From Oscillatoriales cyanobacterium PMM_0080 (GTDB lineage Bacteria; Cyanobacteriota; Cyanobacteriia; Cyanobacteriales; Microcoleaceae), in contig CASBQF010000286.1 of assembly GCA_949127775.1 (NCBI GenBank), positions 1-64,000 on the forward strand: 64,000 nucleotides of DNA, read 5' to 3'. The first letter of the stretch is position 1. Every line of letters begins with the position of its first letter. This document shows positions 30,731 through 41,114 of this stretch, one piece after another. The notes under the pieces were generated by a model. It was not told the DNA's origin, made no database searches, and saw only the letters and a program-made list of their open reading frames with translations. A program made the translations under genes and the position numbers.

Positions 30731-30817
30731 TTGTGGGATGTCCCGCCCGTCTTGAACAGGCAGGATGCCTGTTCCACAATAATAATTAAAATTGTAAGTT
30801 ATTTAATTTACGATCCT
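30731..30817. repeat. dispersed palindromic repeat (copy at 23053-23143)
   Basis: TTGTGGGATGTCCCGCCCGTCTTGAACAGGCAGGATGCCTGTTCCACAATAATAATTAAAATTGTAAGTTATTTAATTTACGATCCT. Confidence 0.85.
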
Positions 30818-30820
30818 AAG

Positions 30821-32899
30821 TCAAAGTCCTGTTGGTGCGATCGGCTCAATGTCTGAGTCAAATCCCCCGACTTGATTTGTGCGAATTATCCATAAAAATG
30901 CCCCCTGTTTTAATAGAACTTTGGCGATTTCATCTTGGGTGCGCCTCGGTAACATTGTTCGGTAACTAATAGCAGCTTTTATCAAATTCGCCATACCACC
31001 GAAAAAGGTTTTTTTAAGTTCCGAATCAATCCCCGCTAATCTGGAATTTGTGCGCCAATCTGGACGGACAACACCAAGGGGAATTAATACTTTTTCTAAA
31101 CTTTGTCCTAATGCTATTAACTGCTGAAATCTTTGAGTTTGGGCGGCGGTGGGATTGGTGTTCAGCCAGTCTTGAATCTGAGGATTTGACTCAATTTCGG
31201 CAGTGATTTTTTTAATTGTAGCGTAAATTGCCTGACTTGAATCTTGGACGCAAGAAGTTGCTGGCGTGACTAAACTTGCACCAGTTCCGTCTCCGCTGCG
31301 GTAGCGGGCCATCATGATATCGAGTTGCTCGTTTAATTCGCTTAAGGGTGACAGGATGATGCCGTCAAAATCGTAGTCGCAACAAACGCAGTCTAATTTA
31401 CAAATAATATCGCACACCGGGCGATCGCCCAACCAGCCACGCTGCAAATCTCCCATATAACTTTGCCATTTGCTCGAACCAGCAACAATTCCGTCAGGAT
31501 TGTGGGCATAAACTTGTTTGTATTCTATATCAAAACGCAGTTCGCTAGTAAATCGATCGCGCACAACTTTTGCGACTCCGAAAGCAAAATGTCCGGTGAC
31601 AATTCCCAGCGGTGTCGATTCGCCACCTTTGCCACCGATACCGCCGAAACAGTGAATCACTATGCCGATATCTCCTTCTTGCCAAGGTGAGATTAAACCG
31701 TTTTGTGTAGCGTCATTCGGCGTTAACAAGACTCTCTTTACTTGCCCTTTTTGCGCTAGTGTATTTTGCCAGTTTTCGCTACTTAAATAAGCCAGGGATT
31801 TTTTGAGTCCGAAATGTGTTTCATCGGGGATTAATTGGGCAATTCTGCGCGGTTCGATCGCCTGCACTACAAAAATATTGTCTTCGTCTCTTTCACCGTA
31901 AATATACCAGCCATCTGGATTTAATGGCGATTGTTCGATCGAGTGATTGGTAGACCTCGCTATACCATTTTTGTCTGGCTGTACTTGCGGAATCCGAATG
32001 ATTTCAGCGACGCCATCAAATTGTTGAGATATTTTGTTGAAATGCCGGACAATAAATTTGTCGCTTTCTGGTTCTTTTCGCTGTAAAATTGAGACTAAGC
32101 CGCACAAACGTCCGATAATTTGTACTGGTTCGCGATCGATAATTAGTTCCTGCCGATCGCTGTTGCTGTGGTTTACGACAATCACTGGCCTGCGTAACAT
32201 TACAGTCACGCTATCTTCGAGTCTCGAACCTGCTAGAGTTTCTAAAGGGCCGACATTCCGCCAGCCGTTCAATCTATCTGGATGGATGTTGCCAGATTTT
32301 TGACTTTTGAAAGTTTGTTTTGTGAAGTTGATATCTTGACTGACTGCGTGGACAAAAAACTGAACGTGGCGATTTGTACTCCACTGCAAAGATGCTGTTT
32401 TACCAATAAAATTTTGATATTTTTTGGGTGCATTAATCACTTCAAAAAAAACTGAACCGTAAGGCTGACGCTGTTCATTTGAGGGCAAAATTAAGCGACC
32501 ATGCCAAAGAGCGATCGGCTTATACAAATCGGCAACTTTTGATAAATTTTCGCAGATTATCTCCGGTTTAACAGCTTCTGCGATATCACTTTTGCCGCCA
32601 AAAATATTAGAAGTTAGATTGCTGTCATTTTCCAGGAATAAGGGTTCTAAAAAAATATTTTCAGGTTTGGCAAGACTAGCGGTTGAATTACCAGTATTTC
32701 CTTTAAACAGCCGTTTAGAAAAATCGTGGTTGCGAGCCAATTTATCCTGCAACCAATTCAGAAAAATCCGGATAAAAATAAAAGCTGTTAAGCCGAAAAT
32801 AACTACTAAAGCTATCAGCCCCAAGGTCAAAATGAATTGCTCGAAAGATTGACCGGAAAGTAAAATAATTGTCGGTCTGATCAAAGAATATGCTGCCAT
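30821..32899 (-). CDS. large cyanobacterial membrane-anchored protein of unknown function
   Basis: 692 aa, N-terminal TM (FILTLGLIALVVIFGLTAFIFIRIFL). Confidence 0.75.
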   Translation of the reverse strand: MAAYSLIRPTIILLSGQSFEQFILTLGLIALVVIFGLTAFIFIRIFLNWLQDKLARNHDFSKRLFKGNTGNSTASLAKPENIFLEPLFLENDSNLTSNIFGGKSDIAEAVKPEIICENLSKVADLYKPIALWHGRLILPSNEQRQPYGSVFFEVINAPKKYQNFIGKTASLQWSTNRHVQFFVHAVSQDINFTKQTFKSQKSGNIHPDRLNGWRNVGPLETLAGSRLEDSVTVMLRRPVIVVNHSNSDRQELIIDREPVQIIGRLCGLVSILQRKEPESDKFIVRHFNKISQQFDGVAEIIRIPQVQPDKNGIARSTNHSIEQSPLNPDGWYIYGERDEDNIFVVQAIEPRRIAQLIPDETHFGLKKSLAYLSSENWQNTLAQKGQVKRVLLTPNDATQNGLISPWQEGDIGIVIHCFGGIGGKGGESTPLGIVTGHFAFGVAKVVRDRFTSELRFDIEYKQVYAHNPDGIVAGSSKWQSYMGDLQRGWLGDRPVCDIICKLDCVCCDYDFDGIILSPLSELNEQLDIMMARYRSGDGTGASLVTPATSCVQDSSQAIYATIKKITAEIESNPQIQDWLNTNPTAAQTQRFQQLIALGQSLEKVLIPLGVVRPDWRTNSRLAGIDSELKKTFFGGMANLIKAAISYRTMLPRRTQDEIAKVLLKQGAFLWIIRTNQVGGFDSDIEPIAPTGL

Positions 32900-32965
32900 A
32901 ATAAGTAGGTAAGGGCAAAAAAAATATAATATTCCGAAACTTCTGATATCATTACACTGATCGCC

Positions 32966-33082
32966 TGCATCTCAGTTTGGAAAATATATCTGTAGGGGCG
33001 AAGCATGACCGTAGTAAATATGAGATTATCACTAATAACTTATATGCGGTCATGCTTCGCCCTCTTCACTCATTGAGATGCA
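32966..33082. repeat. palindromic MITE-like element
   Basis: Outer ends TGCATCTCA / TGAGATGCA; inner perfect 16-bp arms GGGCGAAGCATGACCG / CGGTCATGCTTCGCCC; GATCGCCTGCAT occurs at 32959 and 33090. Confidence 0.5.
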
Positions 33083-33429
33083 CTCCACCGATCGCCTGCA
33101 TTTCATGATTTTTCCACAACCCGATAGTCGATCGCTCATAGCTTTCAGAGTAACAGATGGCAAAGAATAGCCCTAGAGGCACAAGTGGTCAGGAACCGGG
33201 TTTTTGGGAAAATATTTCGTTACAGCCCGTAGAAGCTGTAACAAACCCGGTTTCTGGGAGTTTTGACCGCAGATGTCGGCGGATATACGCTGATGGACGC
33301 TGATGAATTGAGCGATAAGCTGTCGCGCATTTAAATTGCATATTCCGGACGGGCTAGGAGCAACGTCCCACAAGACTTTAATTGATTCTTGACACACAAT
33401 TTAAATGTAGAACAGCTTATCCTACTTTT

Positions 33430-36045
33430 TTACTTGCTCAACACGCCTTCGGGAATTCCCAAAATATCCTCAATCCGAGGCATATCTTCCAAAGCAATCA
33501 CTCGCCCTTCATCCTCGAAACCAGCAATTTGATCGAAGTTCAAATATCGATACAAATCGTCAGCAAAAGGATTAATCTTTTTCGCCACAATCTCCATGTA
33601 TTCTTCGACTGTGGGAATTTTACCCAATAGGGAACAAACTGCGGCTAATTCGGCTGAACCGAGATAAACTTGTGCGTCTTTCCCCATGCGGTTGTTGAAG
33701 TTTCGAGTGGATGTTGAAAATACCGTTGTGGCATCTTTGACTCGTGCTTGATTTCCCATACAAAGACTGCAACCAGGCATTTCTGTACGAGCTCCAGCGG
33801 CTCCAAAAATGCTGTAATAACCTTCTTCTTTGAGTTGCTGTTCGTCCATCCGAGTTGGTGGACAAATCCACAGGCGGGCTTTGACTTCCCCTGAACCTTC
33901 TAACACTTTCGCAGTGGCGCGGTAGTGACCGATATTTGTCATGCAGGAACCGACAAATACTTCGTCAACCCGATCGCCTGCAACCTCACTTAACAACTTA
34001 ACATTATCCGGATCATTGGGTGCAGCCACGATCGGTTCTTTAATCTCATTCAAGTCGATTTCCAGGATTTCGACATACTCAGCATCAGCATCAGCCTCCA
34101 GCAACACCGGATTTGCCAGCCATTCCTCCATCTTCGCCACCCGACGCATCATTGTCCGCGCATCTGCATAGCCCCGCGCCATCATATTTTTCAGCAGCGC
34201 CACATTAGAGCGAATGTACTCAGAGACAGTCTCCACGCTCAGTTTAATTGTACAACCAGCACAGGAACGTTCGGCCGTCGCGTCAGTCAATTCAAAAGCT
34301 TGCTCAACTTTCAAATTGGGCAAACCTTCAATCTCCATAATCCGTCCAGAAAAGACATTTTTCTTGTTCTGTTTCTCCACAGTTAGCAGACCTTTTTGAA
34401 TTGCCACATAGGGAATTGCATTCACAACATCCCGCAGGGTTACTCCCGGCTGCAATTCACCTTTGAACCGGACTAAAATTGATTCCGGCATATCCAAAGG
34501 CATGACACCCAAAGCAGCAGCAAATGCCACTAATCCCGAACCCGCCGGGAAGGAAATTCCCAAGGGAAAACGAGTGTGAGAATCGCCACCAGTTCCTACT
34601 GTATCTGGCAATAACATCCGGTTCAGCCAGGAGTGAATAATGCCGTCTCCCGGCCGCAAAGATACTCCACCACGTTGAGCCATGAAATCTGGTAATTCAT
34701 GATGTGTTTTGACATCCACTGGTTTGGGATAGGCGGCGGTATGACAAAAACTTTGGATTACCAAATCGGCGCTAAATCCTAAACAAGCTAGTTCTTTTAA
34801 TTCGTCCCGTGTCATCGGGCCAGTAGTATCTTGGGAACCCACTGTAGTCATGACTGGTTCGCAGGATGTACCGGGACGCACGCCAACTAAACCGCAAGCT
34901 TTACCGACCATTTTCTGGGCTAATGTAAAGCCTTTATGGGTATCGACTGGGATGCTAGGACGGGTGAAAATAGTGCTGATTTCTAGTCCTAAAGCTTCAC
35001 GGGTTTTGTCGGTTAAAGTGCGTCCAATTAATAGGGGAATTCGACCGCCGGCACGAACTTCGTCTAATATTGTGTCTGGTTTAAGGGTAAATGTGGAGAT
35101 GATTTCTCCGGCTTCGTTGGTGATTTCGCCTTTGTAGGGATGGATGGTGATTACCATGCCGGTTTCCATTTTGGCGACATCGCATTCGATCGGCAATGCA
35201 CCGGAATCTTCAGCCGTATTGAAGAAAATTGGGGCGATCGCACTTCCCAGAATATAACCGCCGTTGCGCTTGTTCGGCACAAACGGAATATCGTTGCCAA
35301 TGTGCCACAGCACGGAATTAATCGCCGATTTCCGCGACGAACCGGTGCCGACAACATCGCCGACATAGGCTACAGGATGACCTTTTTGTTTCAATTCGGC
35401 AATGGTTTGCAGAGCATCGGGCATTTTGCTCTCCAGCATGGTCAAAGCGTGCAGGGGAATGTCCGGGCGCGTGGTAGCCTGGGGGGCCGGCGACAAATCG
35501 TCGGTATTGGTCTCTCCCGGCACTTTAAACACCGTTACAGTGATGGCATCAGCTAGTTGCGGGCGACTGGTAAACCACTCGGCATTCACCCAGGAGTCGA
35601 TGACTTGTTTGGCGTAGGGATTGACATCGGACAATTCCAGAACATCGTGGAATGCGTCAAATACTAACAGGGTTTTGCTGAGGGCGCGGGCTGCGGTGGC
35701 GGGAATTGCAATTTCGGCTGTGGGATTGAGCAAATCGATTAGGGAGTGGACGTTGTAGCCGCCCATCATTGTCCCTAGCAGGTAGACTGCCCATTTGGGG
35801 GTGATTAGGGGACTGTGGATTTCTCCTTTGGCGATGCTGGTCAAAAATCCTGCTTTGACGTAGGCTGCTTGGTCTACTCCTGGTGGTACGCGATCGCGCA
35901 ATAATTCAACTAAGGTTTCTTCTTCACCGGCTGGGGGATTTTTGAGCAATTCGCAAAGTTCTGAGGTTTGCTGAGCATCTAGGGGCAGTGGGGGAATTCC
36001 CAAGGCTGCCCGTGAGGCTGCGTGTTGGCGGTAAGATTCAAGCAT
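33430..36045 (-). CDS. acnB: bifunctional aconitate hydratase 2 / 2-methylisocitrate dehydratase
   Basis: 871 aa; [60 protein letters not shown]. Confidence 0.97.
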   Translation of the reverse strand: MLESYRQHAASRAALGIPPLPLDAQQTSELCELLKNPPAGEEETLVELLRDRVPPGVDQAAYVKAGFLTSIAKGEIHSPLITPKWAVYLLGTMMGGYNVHSLIDLLNPTAEIAIPATAARALSKTLLVFDAFHDVLELSDVNPYAKQVIDSWVNAEWFTSRPQLADAITVTVFKVPGETNTDDLSPAPQATTRPDIPLHALTMLESKMPDALQTIAELKQKGHPVAYVGDVVGTGSSRKSAINSVLWHIGNDIPFVPNKRNGGYILGSAIAPIFFNTAEDSGALPIECDVAKMETGMVITIHPYKGEITNEAGEIISTFTLKPDTILDEVRAGGRIPLLIGRTLTDKTREALGLEISTIFTRPSIPVDTHKGFTLAQKMVGKACGLVGVRPGTSCEPVMTTVGSQDTTGPMTRDELKELACLGFSADLVIQSFCHTAAYPKPVDVKTHHELPDFMAQRGGVSLRPGDGIIHSWLNRMLLPDTVGTGGDSHTRFPLGISFPAGSGLVAFAAALGVMPLDMPESILVRFKGELQPGVTLRDVVNAIPYVAIQKGLLTVEKQNKKNVFSGRIMEIEGLPNLKVEQAFELTDATAERSCAGCTIKLSVETVSEYIRSNVALLKNMMARGYADARTMMRRVAKMEEWLANPVLLEADADAEYVEILEIDLNEIKEPIVAAPNDPDNVKLLSEVAGDRVDEVFVGSCMTNIGHYRATAKVLEGSGEVKARLWICPPTRMDEQQLKEEGYYSIFGAAGARTEMPGCSLCMGNQARVKDATTVFSTSTRNFNNRMGKDAQVYLGSAELAAVCSLLGKIPTVEEYMEIVAKKINPFADDLYRYLNFDQIAGFEDEGRVIALEDMPRIEDILGIPEGVLSK

Positions 36046-36414
36046 TTCTGGTGTCTCCTCGGATGGTGTTCGATCGCTGTTTGTTGATTCAGTGTACCTT
36101 TCAGATTAGGGGCTTGTACCGACATCCGACAAAGTTACTACTCCGATCAGAACTTAACGCAACTTCAGAAACAGTAGATTTGCATACCAAAGACGGATAT
36201 GCTTTGAGCAACAAACGCTCCAACCTGGGAGTTGGGCGGCTTTGTATTGTATTGTTTTGGTTAAAATTAGTCTGATACGACGGTAATATCGATCGTCCTT
36301 TGCATCTAAAATCATTAGTCATAGCAGAAGCAAGAACTCTGTTGCCAAAGATATCTGGCATCATTCTCCATCAGCCTGGGATCGGCAGGTTCTCCTGCGC
36401 ACTAAAACAAGAAA

Positions 36415-36864
36415 ACTCTTCATCGGAATCATCTAAACAGAGGACACGGCAGTGCCGTTTCCCTACCACAATCAATTGTAGGGAAACGGCACTACCGTGT
36501 CCTCACTTTCTTCAATACTAAAATCTCAAATCAATTTAGATCAAATCCACTCTTCATCGGAATCATCTAAACAGAGGAAACGGCAGTGCCGTGTCCCTAC
36601 CACAATCAATTAGACAAGATTGCAAAATTCATTTTAATCAAATTTTGTAACAGGCTCTCCGGCCTGTTCCACAAGAAAAAAATTTTGGTGGGATGGGCCG
36701 GAGATCCCGTCCTAGTTATTTTTGCAATTCAAGTCTATTGTAGGGAAACGGCACTGCCGTTTCCTCACTTTCTTCAATGCTAAAATCTCAAATCAATTTA
36801 GATCAAATCCACTCTTCATCGGAATCATCTAAACGGAGGACACGGCACTGCCGTTTCCTCGCTT
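36415..36864. repeat. three direct repeats with embedded GGCAGTGCCG palindromes
   Basis: ACTCTTCATCGGAATCATCTAAACRGAGGA.ACGGCA.TGCCGT at 36415, 36549 and 36811; linkers also repeated. Confidence 0.88.
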
Positions 36865-36902
36865 GTGATTCCGGCTTAGGTCTAAATACAAAAAACTAAA
36901 TA

Positions 36903-36935
36903 CAAAAAACACCGCTCCTCAAAACAGGAGAACGG
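36903..36935 (-). terminator. Rho-independent terminator of the DUF4912 gene
   Basis: Minus strand CACCGTTCTCCTGTTTTGAGGAGCGGTGTTTTTT. Confidence 0.8.
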
Positions 36936-37069
36936 TGCATAGGGGGTGTTATGGGTTGTTGTCTGGAATTAACCCTAACAAATCATCAGATGTGCAGGTT
37001 AGGCCTTGTGATGGTTCAAAAATTGGCACAAACCCCGGGGATCGCACCAGGCTCGATCGACCATTATGA

Positions 37070-38413
37070 CTAACCTAACCACTCAACAACAGCATCTTCC
37101 TTAGTATTGGTGCGACGTTCAGGGGTTTCGCGCTCGAATTTCATGTGGACGGCGCGGTTTTGTTCGCCATCTGCGGCTACTGCAAAAATCGGATAGTCAA
37201 TCAAGCCATCTTGGAAAGACATTTGGAAGCGGAAAGTACCATCAGCATTGAGTTTGATTGGCTGTCCACCAATGTAAACGGTAGCGTCAGGTTCGGTAGC
37301 ACCGTAGACGATCAATTCGGCATCAGCAACCAACCAGAACTGACGAGGGCGCATCGGGGTGGCAAAGCCAACACCAGACATACCAACACCAGACATACCG
37401 GCACCAGACATTGTGAGGCCCGACATACCGGCACCAGACATCGTAAGGCCCGACATACCGACACCAGACATCGTGAGGCCCGACATGGTGGGAGCAGCCC
37501 ACATTCCGACGCCCGAGGGGAAGACGTAGGAACTGACAGCTTGTTCGTGGATGCCGACTTGCTGCATGGAACCTGCGACGTGCTGCATAGAACCAAAGAC
37601 AGAACCAGCTACGCGCAAGGATTCGGCGGATTCGGCCATACCGAAGATTTGTTCGTAAATGGCGTTACCGTTGCTGTAAGTGGCGGCGGCGGCGGTTGTT
37701 GCTGCTACTGCAATTTTCTTGGCTGGAGGAACGAGTTCGGCGAAGGTTTGGCCGGCCAAGTCTTCTTCCCAGTCGAGGGTGATGAATTGGTCTTCGATCC
37801 AGTCGCTGGGGTAGACGGGGGGAACGCGAACTTGGGCCGATCGCGCTAATACCAACCAACGGCCATCTGCACAACGGTAGCCGATGTCGATCGCATAATC
37901 TCGATCGCTCACGGGGATTGGCACGTACCATTCCCGCGCCAGTTCGTCGCAGGGATATTCTTGAATGCTGTGGGGACTTTGAATTTCGAGATTAACATCT
38001 GTAACGTCGTAAATTCGCAGGGCGAGTTGCTGTCCACCTTGGCGGCGCAATTCTTGTTTGCGATCGTTAGAAATATCCCAGTAAGTGTAAGCCCATTCTG
38101 GATCGCGAGGCATTAAAACGACGCGACTTTCGCCATAACCGTTCGGCAAATCTGCTAAACCTTCATCGACAGAAGATAGAGAACCACCTGTTTGATCTTC
38201 TTGACCTAGTTCAAATTTTGCTGCTTCCACTGCTTCTTGCGCCTCTAATTTACGAGATGGGGTGTATGAAAATTTGGTACGCTGAATTTCTTGAATTGAT
38301 GCCAGGAGTTGCGATTTCCGCATCCGGCTATAGCGAGAGACTCCACATTCGCTAGCAACTCTGCGGAGTTGTCGCAAAGTCATCTCTTCTAATGGTGGGC
38401 GTTCTTTTGCCAT
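37070..38413 (-). CDS. DUF4912 domain-containing protein with SAP/Rho-N-like N-terminus
   Basis: EEMTLRQLRRVASECGVSRYSRMRKSQLLASI; SRVVLMPRDPEWAYTYWDIS; Met-Ser-Gly repeats; start at MAKERPP. Confidence 0.82.
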   Translation of the reverse strand: MAKERPPLEEMTLRQLRRVASECGVSRYSRMRKSQLLASIQEIQRTKFSYTPSRKLEAQEAVEAAKFELGQEDQTGGSLSSVDEGLADLPNGYGESRVVLMPRDPEWAYTYWDISNDRKQELRRQGGQQLALRIYDVTDVNLEIQSPHSIQEYPCDELAREWYVPIPVSDRDYAIDIGYRCADGRWLVLARSAQVRVPPVYPSDWIEDQFITLDWEEDLAGQTFAELVPPAKKIAVAATTAAAATYSNGNAIYEQIFGMAESAESLRVAGSVFGSMQHVAGSMQQVGIHEQAVSSYVFPSGVGMWAAPTMSGLTMSGVGMSGLTMSGAGMSGLTMSGAGMSGVGMSGVGFATPMRPRQFWLVADAELIVYGATEPDATVYIGGQPIKLNADGTFRFQMSFQDGLIDYPIFAVAADGEQNRAVHMKFERETPERRTNTKEDAVVEWLG

Positions 38414-39075
38414 GAGTTTGTTCTCCACTTATTTGGGATGGCGGGTTAGATTTTTTTCAACACAAATATGTTGACTTTTTGAGTTAGAAACTGTTTTAAA
38501 TGCAAATATTATCGAGCTTCCAAATCTCTCCAACCTTTGAAGCCTTGCTGGTTTTTAGCTTGTCTTGTCCCCAATTGCGATCGGGGTTTGTGACTTGGGG
38601 GCTTCGGCGCGCACCGTTCGATCTAAATAAAACTTTATTTCTCGATTCTTGAATTAACAAGATCGATTTTGTTAGTGCGATCGGTGCTGGTAGCAACACT
38701 GTGCCGACAGCACACGCGCTATCTGACTCCCAAGGTTACTCAATCAAAGCATTTCTTTGGGATCGCTTTGTCATGACTTAATGTTGCAGACAACTCCCGG
38801 TCTGGTCAAGGGGTCTTTTCCCCCAATCATGGGTACTTATACGCATTTTCGGGGATTTGGGGATCAATATGTCAAAATTTCCTGACATTTGGGAGACTTG
38901 GGGGATCGATCTTGAAGCAAATGTGAGCATTTGCTGACAATTTGCGAGAGGGGGCTTTTGATGGGTTTGGAGGGTGGGGGCGATCGGTTAGACTTATTTA
39001 AATAATTGAAGCGAAGCGGAAATTATTTAAATAAGCAATACTTATCACCATAGGTACGGGAAAACCAAAACGTCC

Positions 39076-39522
39076 TTACCTAGCTAACTCTAATTTTGGT
39101 TCCCGCTGGTTTAAATGGTAACTAGCGCTTTCTTCCAGCAATTGACGAACAAAATTAGGTTCTTGGGAGTTCAATGAATAATGCAAAATATCTCGATACA
39201 AACGACAAGCATCATCATCATTCAAAATGCGGCTGTGAAGGATTCTCGTCCATTCCGAAGCAACGAGCATTAATTGCGGTACAACTGTAACAAATGCTTG
39301 AATCTGTGCTGATACATCAAAAGATTCTAGAAAATGAATCAAACCAAACATGACTTCTGACTGTTCACAGCGATCTTCTAAAATCAAATGTAAATTTTGC
39401 AAATCTTCATCTTGAGGATAATTGGCAAGTGAGGCTAAAGCATTTTCAAAAGCTGTCACTTCATCAGGCGATCGCATAAATTTATTTTTTTCTAAAATGT
39501 TAATCCAGATATTTTCTTTCAT
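39076..39522 (-). CDS. Imm30-like immunity protein
   Basis: FENALASLANYP...EVMFGLIHFLESFDVSAQIQAFVTVVPQLMLVASEWTRILHSRILND; start overlaps upstream stop (TGATG). Confidence 0.55.
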   Translation of the reverse strand: MKENIWINILEKNKFMRSPDEVTAFENALASLANYPQDEDLQNLHLILEDRCEQSEVMFGLIHFLESFDVSAQIQAFVTVVPQLMLVASEWTRILHSRILNDDDACRLYRDILHYSLNSQEPNFVRQLLEESASYHLNQREPKLELAR

Positions 39523-39860
39523 CAGCTATTACCTTCCTCATCTGATTCATCGATTATCGGTTTTTGAGCAGCGTGTCGCACGAAAATTATATCAACCCTA
39601 TCATCAATAATCGTAAACAGAATTCGATAGGCATTTCGTCCCTTGCCGTAAACCAGTTGTCTGATTTCTTCATCAAAAAAACTATTCTCAAAGGCGAAAG
39701 AACAACGAGAAGGCATATTTTCTAGCGATAAGGTAGCTTTATACAATCCTTCTAGCCAAGTTCTAGCCTTCCGAGAAGAATGATTACTCAACCAAAAATA
39801 AGCTTCCTCGATTGCTTTTTGCGCTGCGGGTTGGATAATGACTTGATATTTCTGATTCAT
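39522..39860 (-). CDS. RelE/ParE-family toxin
   Basis: YQVIIQPAAQKAIEEAYFWLSNHS...GRNAYRILFTIIDDRVDIIFVRHAAQ. Confidence 0.9.
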   Translation of the reverse strand: MNQKYQVIIQPAAQKAIEEAYFWLSNHSSRKARTWLEGLYKATLSLENMPSRCSFAFENSFFDEEIRQLVYGKGRNAYRILFTIIDDRVDIIFVRHAAQKPIIDESDEEGNS

Positions 39861-40147
39861 TCGGGAGTGTCTAGCTTATCAAACAGTTGATTGAAAAAAT
39901 CTTCCGCTTTTTGCCCTTGGCCTCGATCCATTTGTTCCAAACCCAGTTTAATTCCCTTTAAAGTCTCCAATAACTCCACCGCATCTAAAAGTTTCTGATA
40001 GGATTCGGCATCTTGGACAACTAACTCTGCCTTCCCGTTGACAGTTAGAACTAAAGGATGTTTTGTTTGCTTGAGGCGCTGCACAAACTCATTCGTATTA
40101 CGTTTGAAATCGGTGAGAGAATGTATGTCTCTTGAAAGGTTGATCAT
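39857..40147 (-). CDS. Phd/YefM-family antitoxin
   Basis: DFKRNTNEFVQRLKQTKHPLVLTVNGKAELVVQDAESYQKL; 4-bp overlap with toxin gene. Confidence 0.9.
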   Translation of the reverse strand: MINLSRDIHSLTDFKRNTNEFVQRLKQTKHPLVLTVNGKAELVVQDAESYQKLLDAVELLETLKGIKLGLEQMDRGQGQKAEDFFNQLFDKLDTPE

Positions 40148-40278
40148 AATAATGACATTAAATTAGCATCTAATTAAATGTTACACGGTATCTCCGGAGT
40201 TTGTCAATCAAATTTTGATAGTAAACAAAGACTATGACACAATAGAATAGGTAATAGCCGATCGCGAGGCCGCACAGT

Positions 40279-40854
40279 ATGCTCAAAACTACCATTACCA
40301 TTCCCCAGACCTTCAAAGTAACTCACGAACAGTTCCAGCAAATTGCCGCTGTCAACCGTGACTTAAGGCTAGAGAGAACTCCTACAGGAGAATTAATCAT
40401 TATGACACCCACAGGAAGTGAGACAGGCAATCGAAACCTAGATATTGAAGGACAACTCTGGCTGTGGAATCGCCAAACCAAGCTGGGAGTAGCATTTAAC
40501 TCTTCTAGCGGTTTTAAACTGCCCAATGGTGCCGATCGCTCCCCAGACGCTTCCTGGGTTAAATTAGAACGGTGGCAAACTCTCACACCCAAAGAACAAG
40601 AAGGCTTTGCTCCCCTTTGTCCAGACTTTGTAGTAGAGTTGCGCTCTAAGTCTGACAACATGGAACCATTGCGAGAAAAAATGCGAGAATACATCGCAAA
40701 TGGAGCTCGTTTGGGTTGGTTAATCGATCGCAAAAACCAGAAAGTTGAGATATACAGACAAAATCAAGATGTGGAAATATTAGATCATCCCAGGACTTTA
40801 TCCGGGGAAGATATATTGTCGGGATTTGTCTTAGATTTAACAGATGTTTGGTAA
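40279..40854 (+). CDS. Uma2 family (DUF820) endonuclease-like protein
   Basis: 191 aa; ELIIMTPTGSETG, PDFVVELRSKSDN, GARLGWLIDRKNQKVEIY. Confidence 0.88.
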   Translation: MLKTTITIPQTFKVTHEQFQQIAAVNRDLRLERTPTGELIIMTPTGSETGNRNLDIEGQLWLWNRQTKLGVAFNSSSGFKLPNGADRSPDASWVKLERWQTLTPKEQEGFAPLCPDFVVELRSKSDNMEPLREKMREYIANGARLGWLIDRKNQKVEIYRQNQDVEILDHPRTLSGEDILSGFVLDLTDVW

Positions 40855-40952
40855 TCCTTCTAAATCCTAGATAATTATCTCTTAGTCTGCGGAGGCAGAC
40901 TTTGTGTGTGTAGACGCGGTTTCAACCGCCGAGTTAATCTTTGTGTGTGTAG

Positions 40953-41007
40953 TTTGACCTCGAATTCGGATGACGGGCGCTTCGCCACATCTGAATTTGA
41001 GGTCAAA
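40953..41007. repeat. hairpin repeat upstream of cysS
   Basis: TTTGACCTCGAATTCGGATG...CATCTGAATTTGAGGTCAAA; copy at 42653. Confidence 0.85.
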
Positions 41008-41114
41008 AGCGGTTTCAACCGCCGAGTTAATCGTATTTGGTAATAACATCAAAAGATTCACCAACCGCAATATAATAAATTACAGCAGTACATCGATCGC
41101 AAAGCCAAAATCCC

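Noticed and set aside
35140-35556. 138-aa ORF antisense to acnB
   Set aside because: No recognisable domain, lies wholly within acnB.
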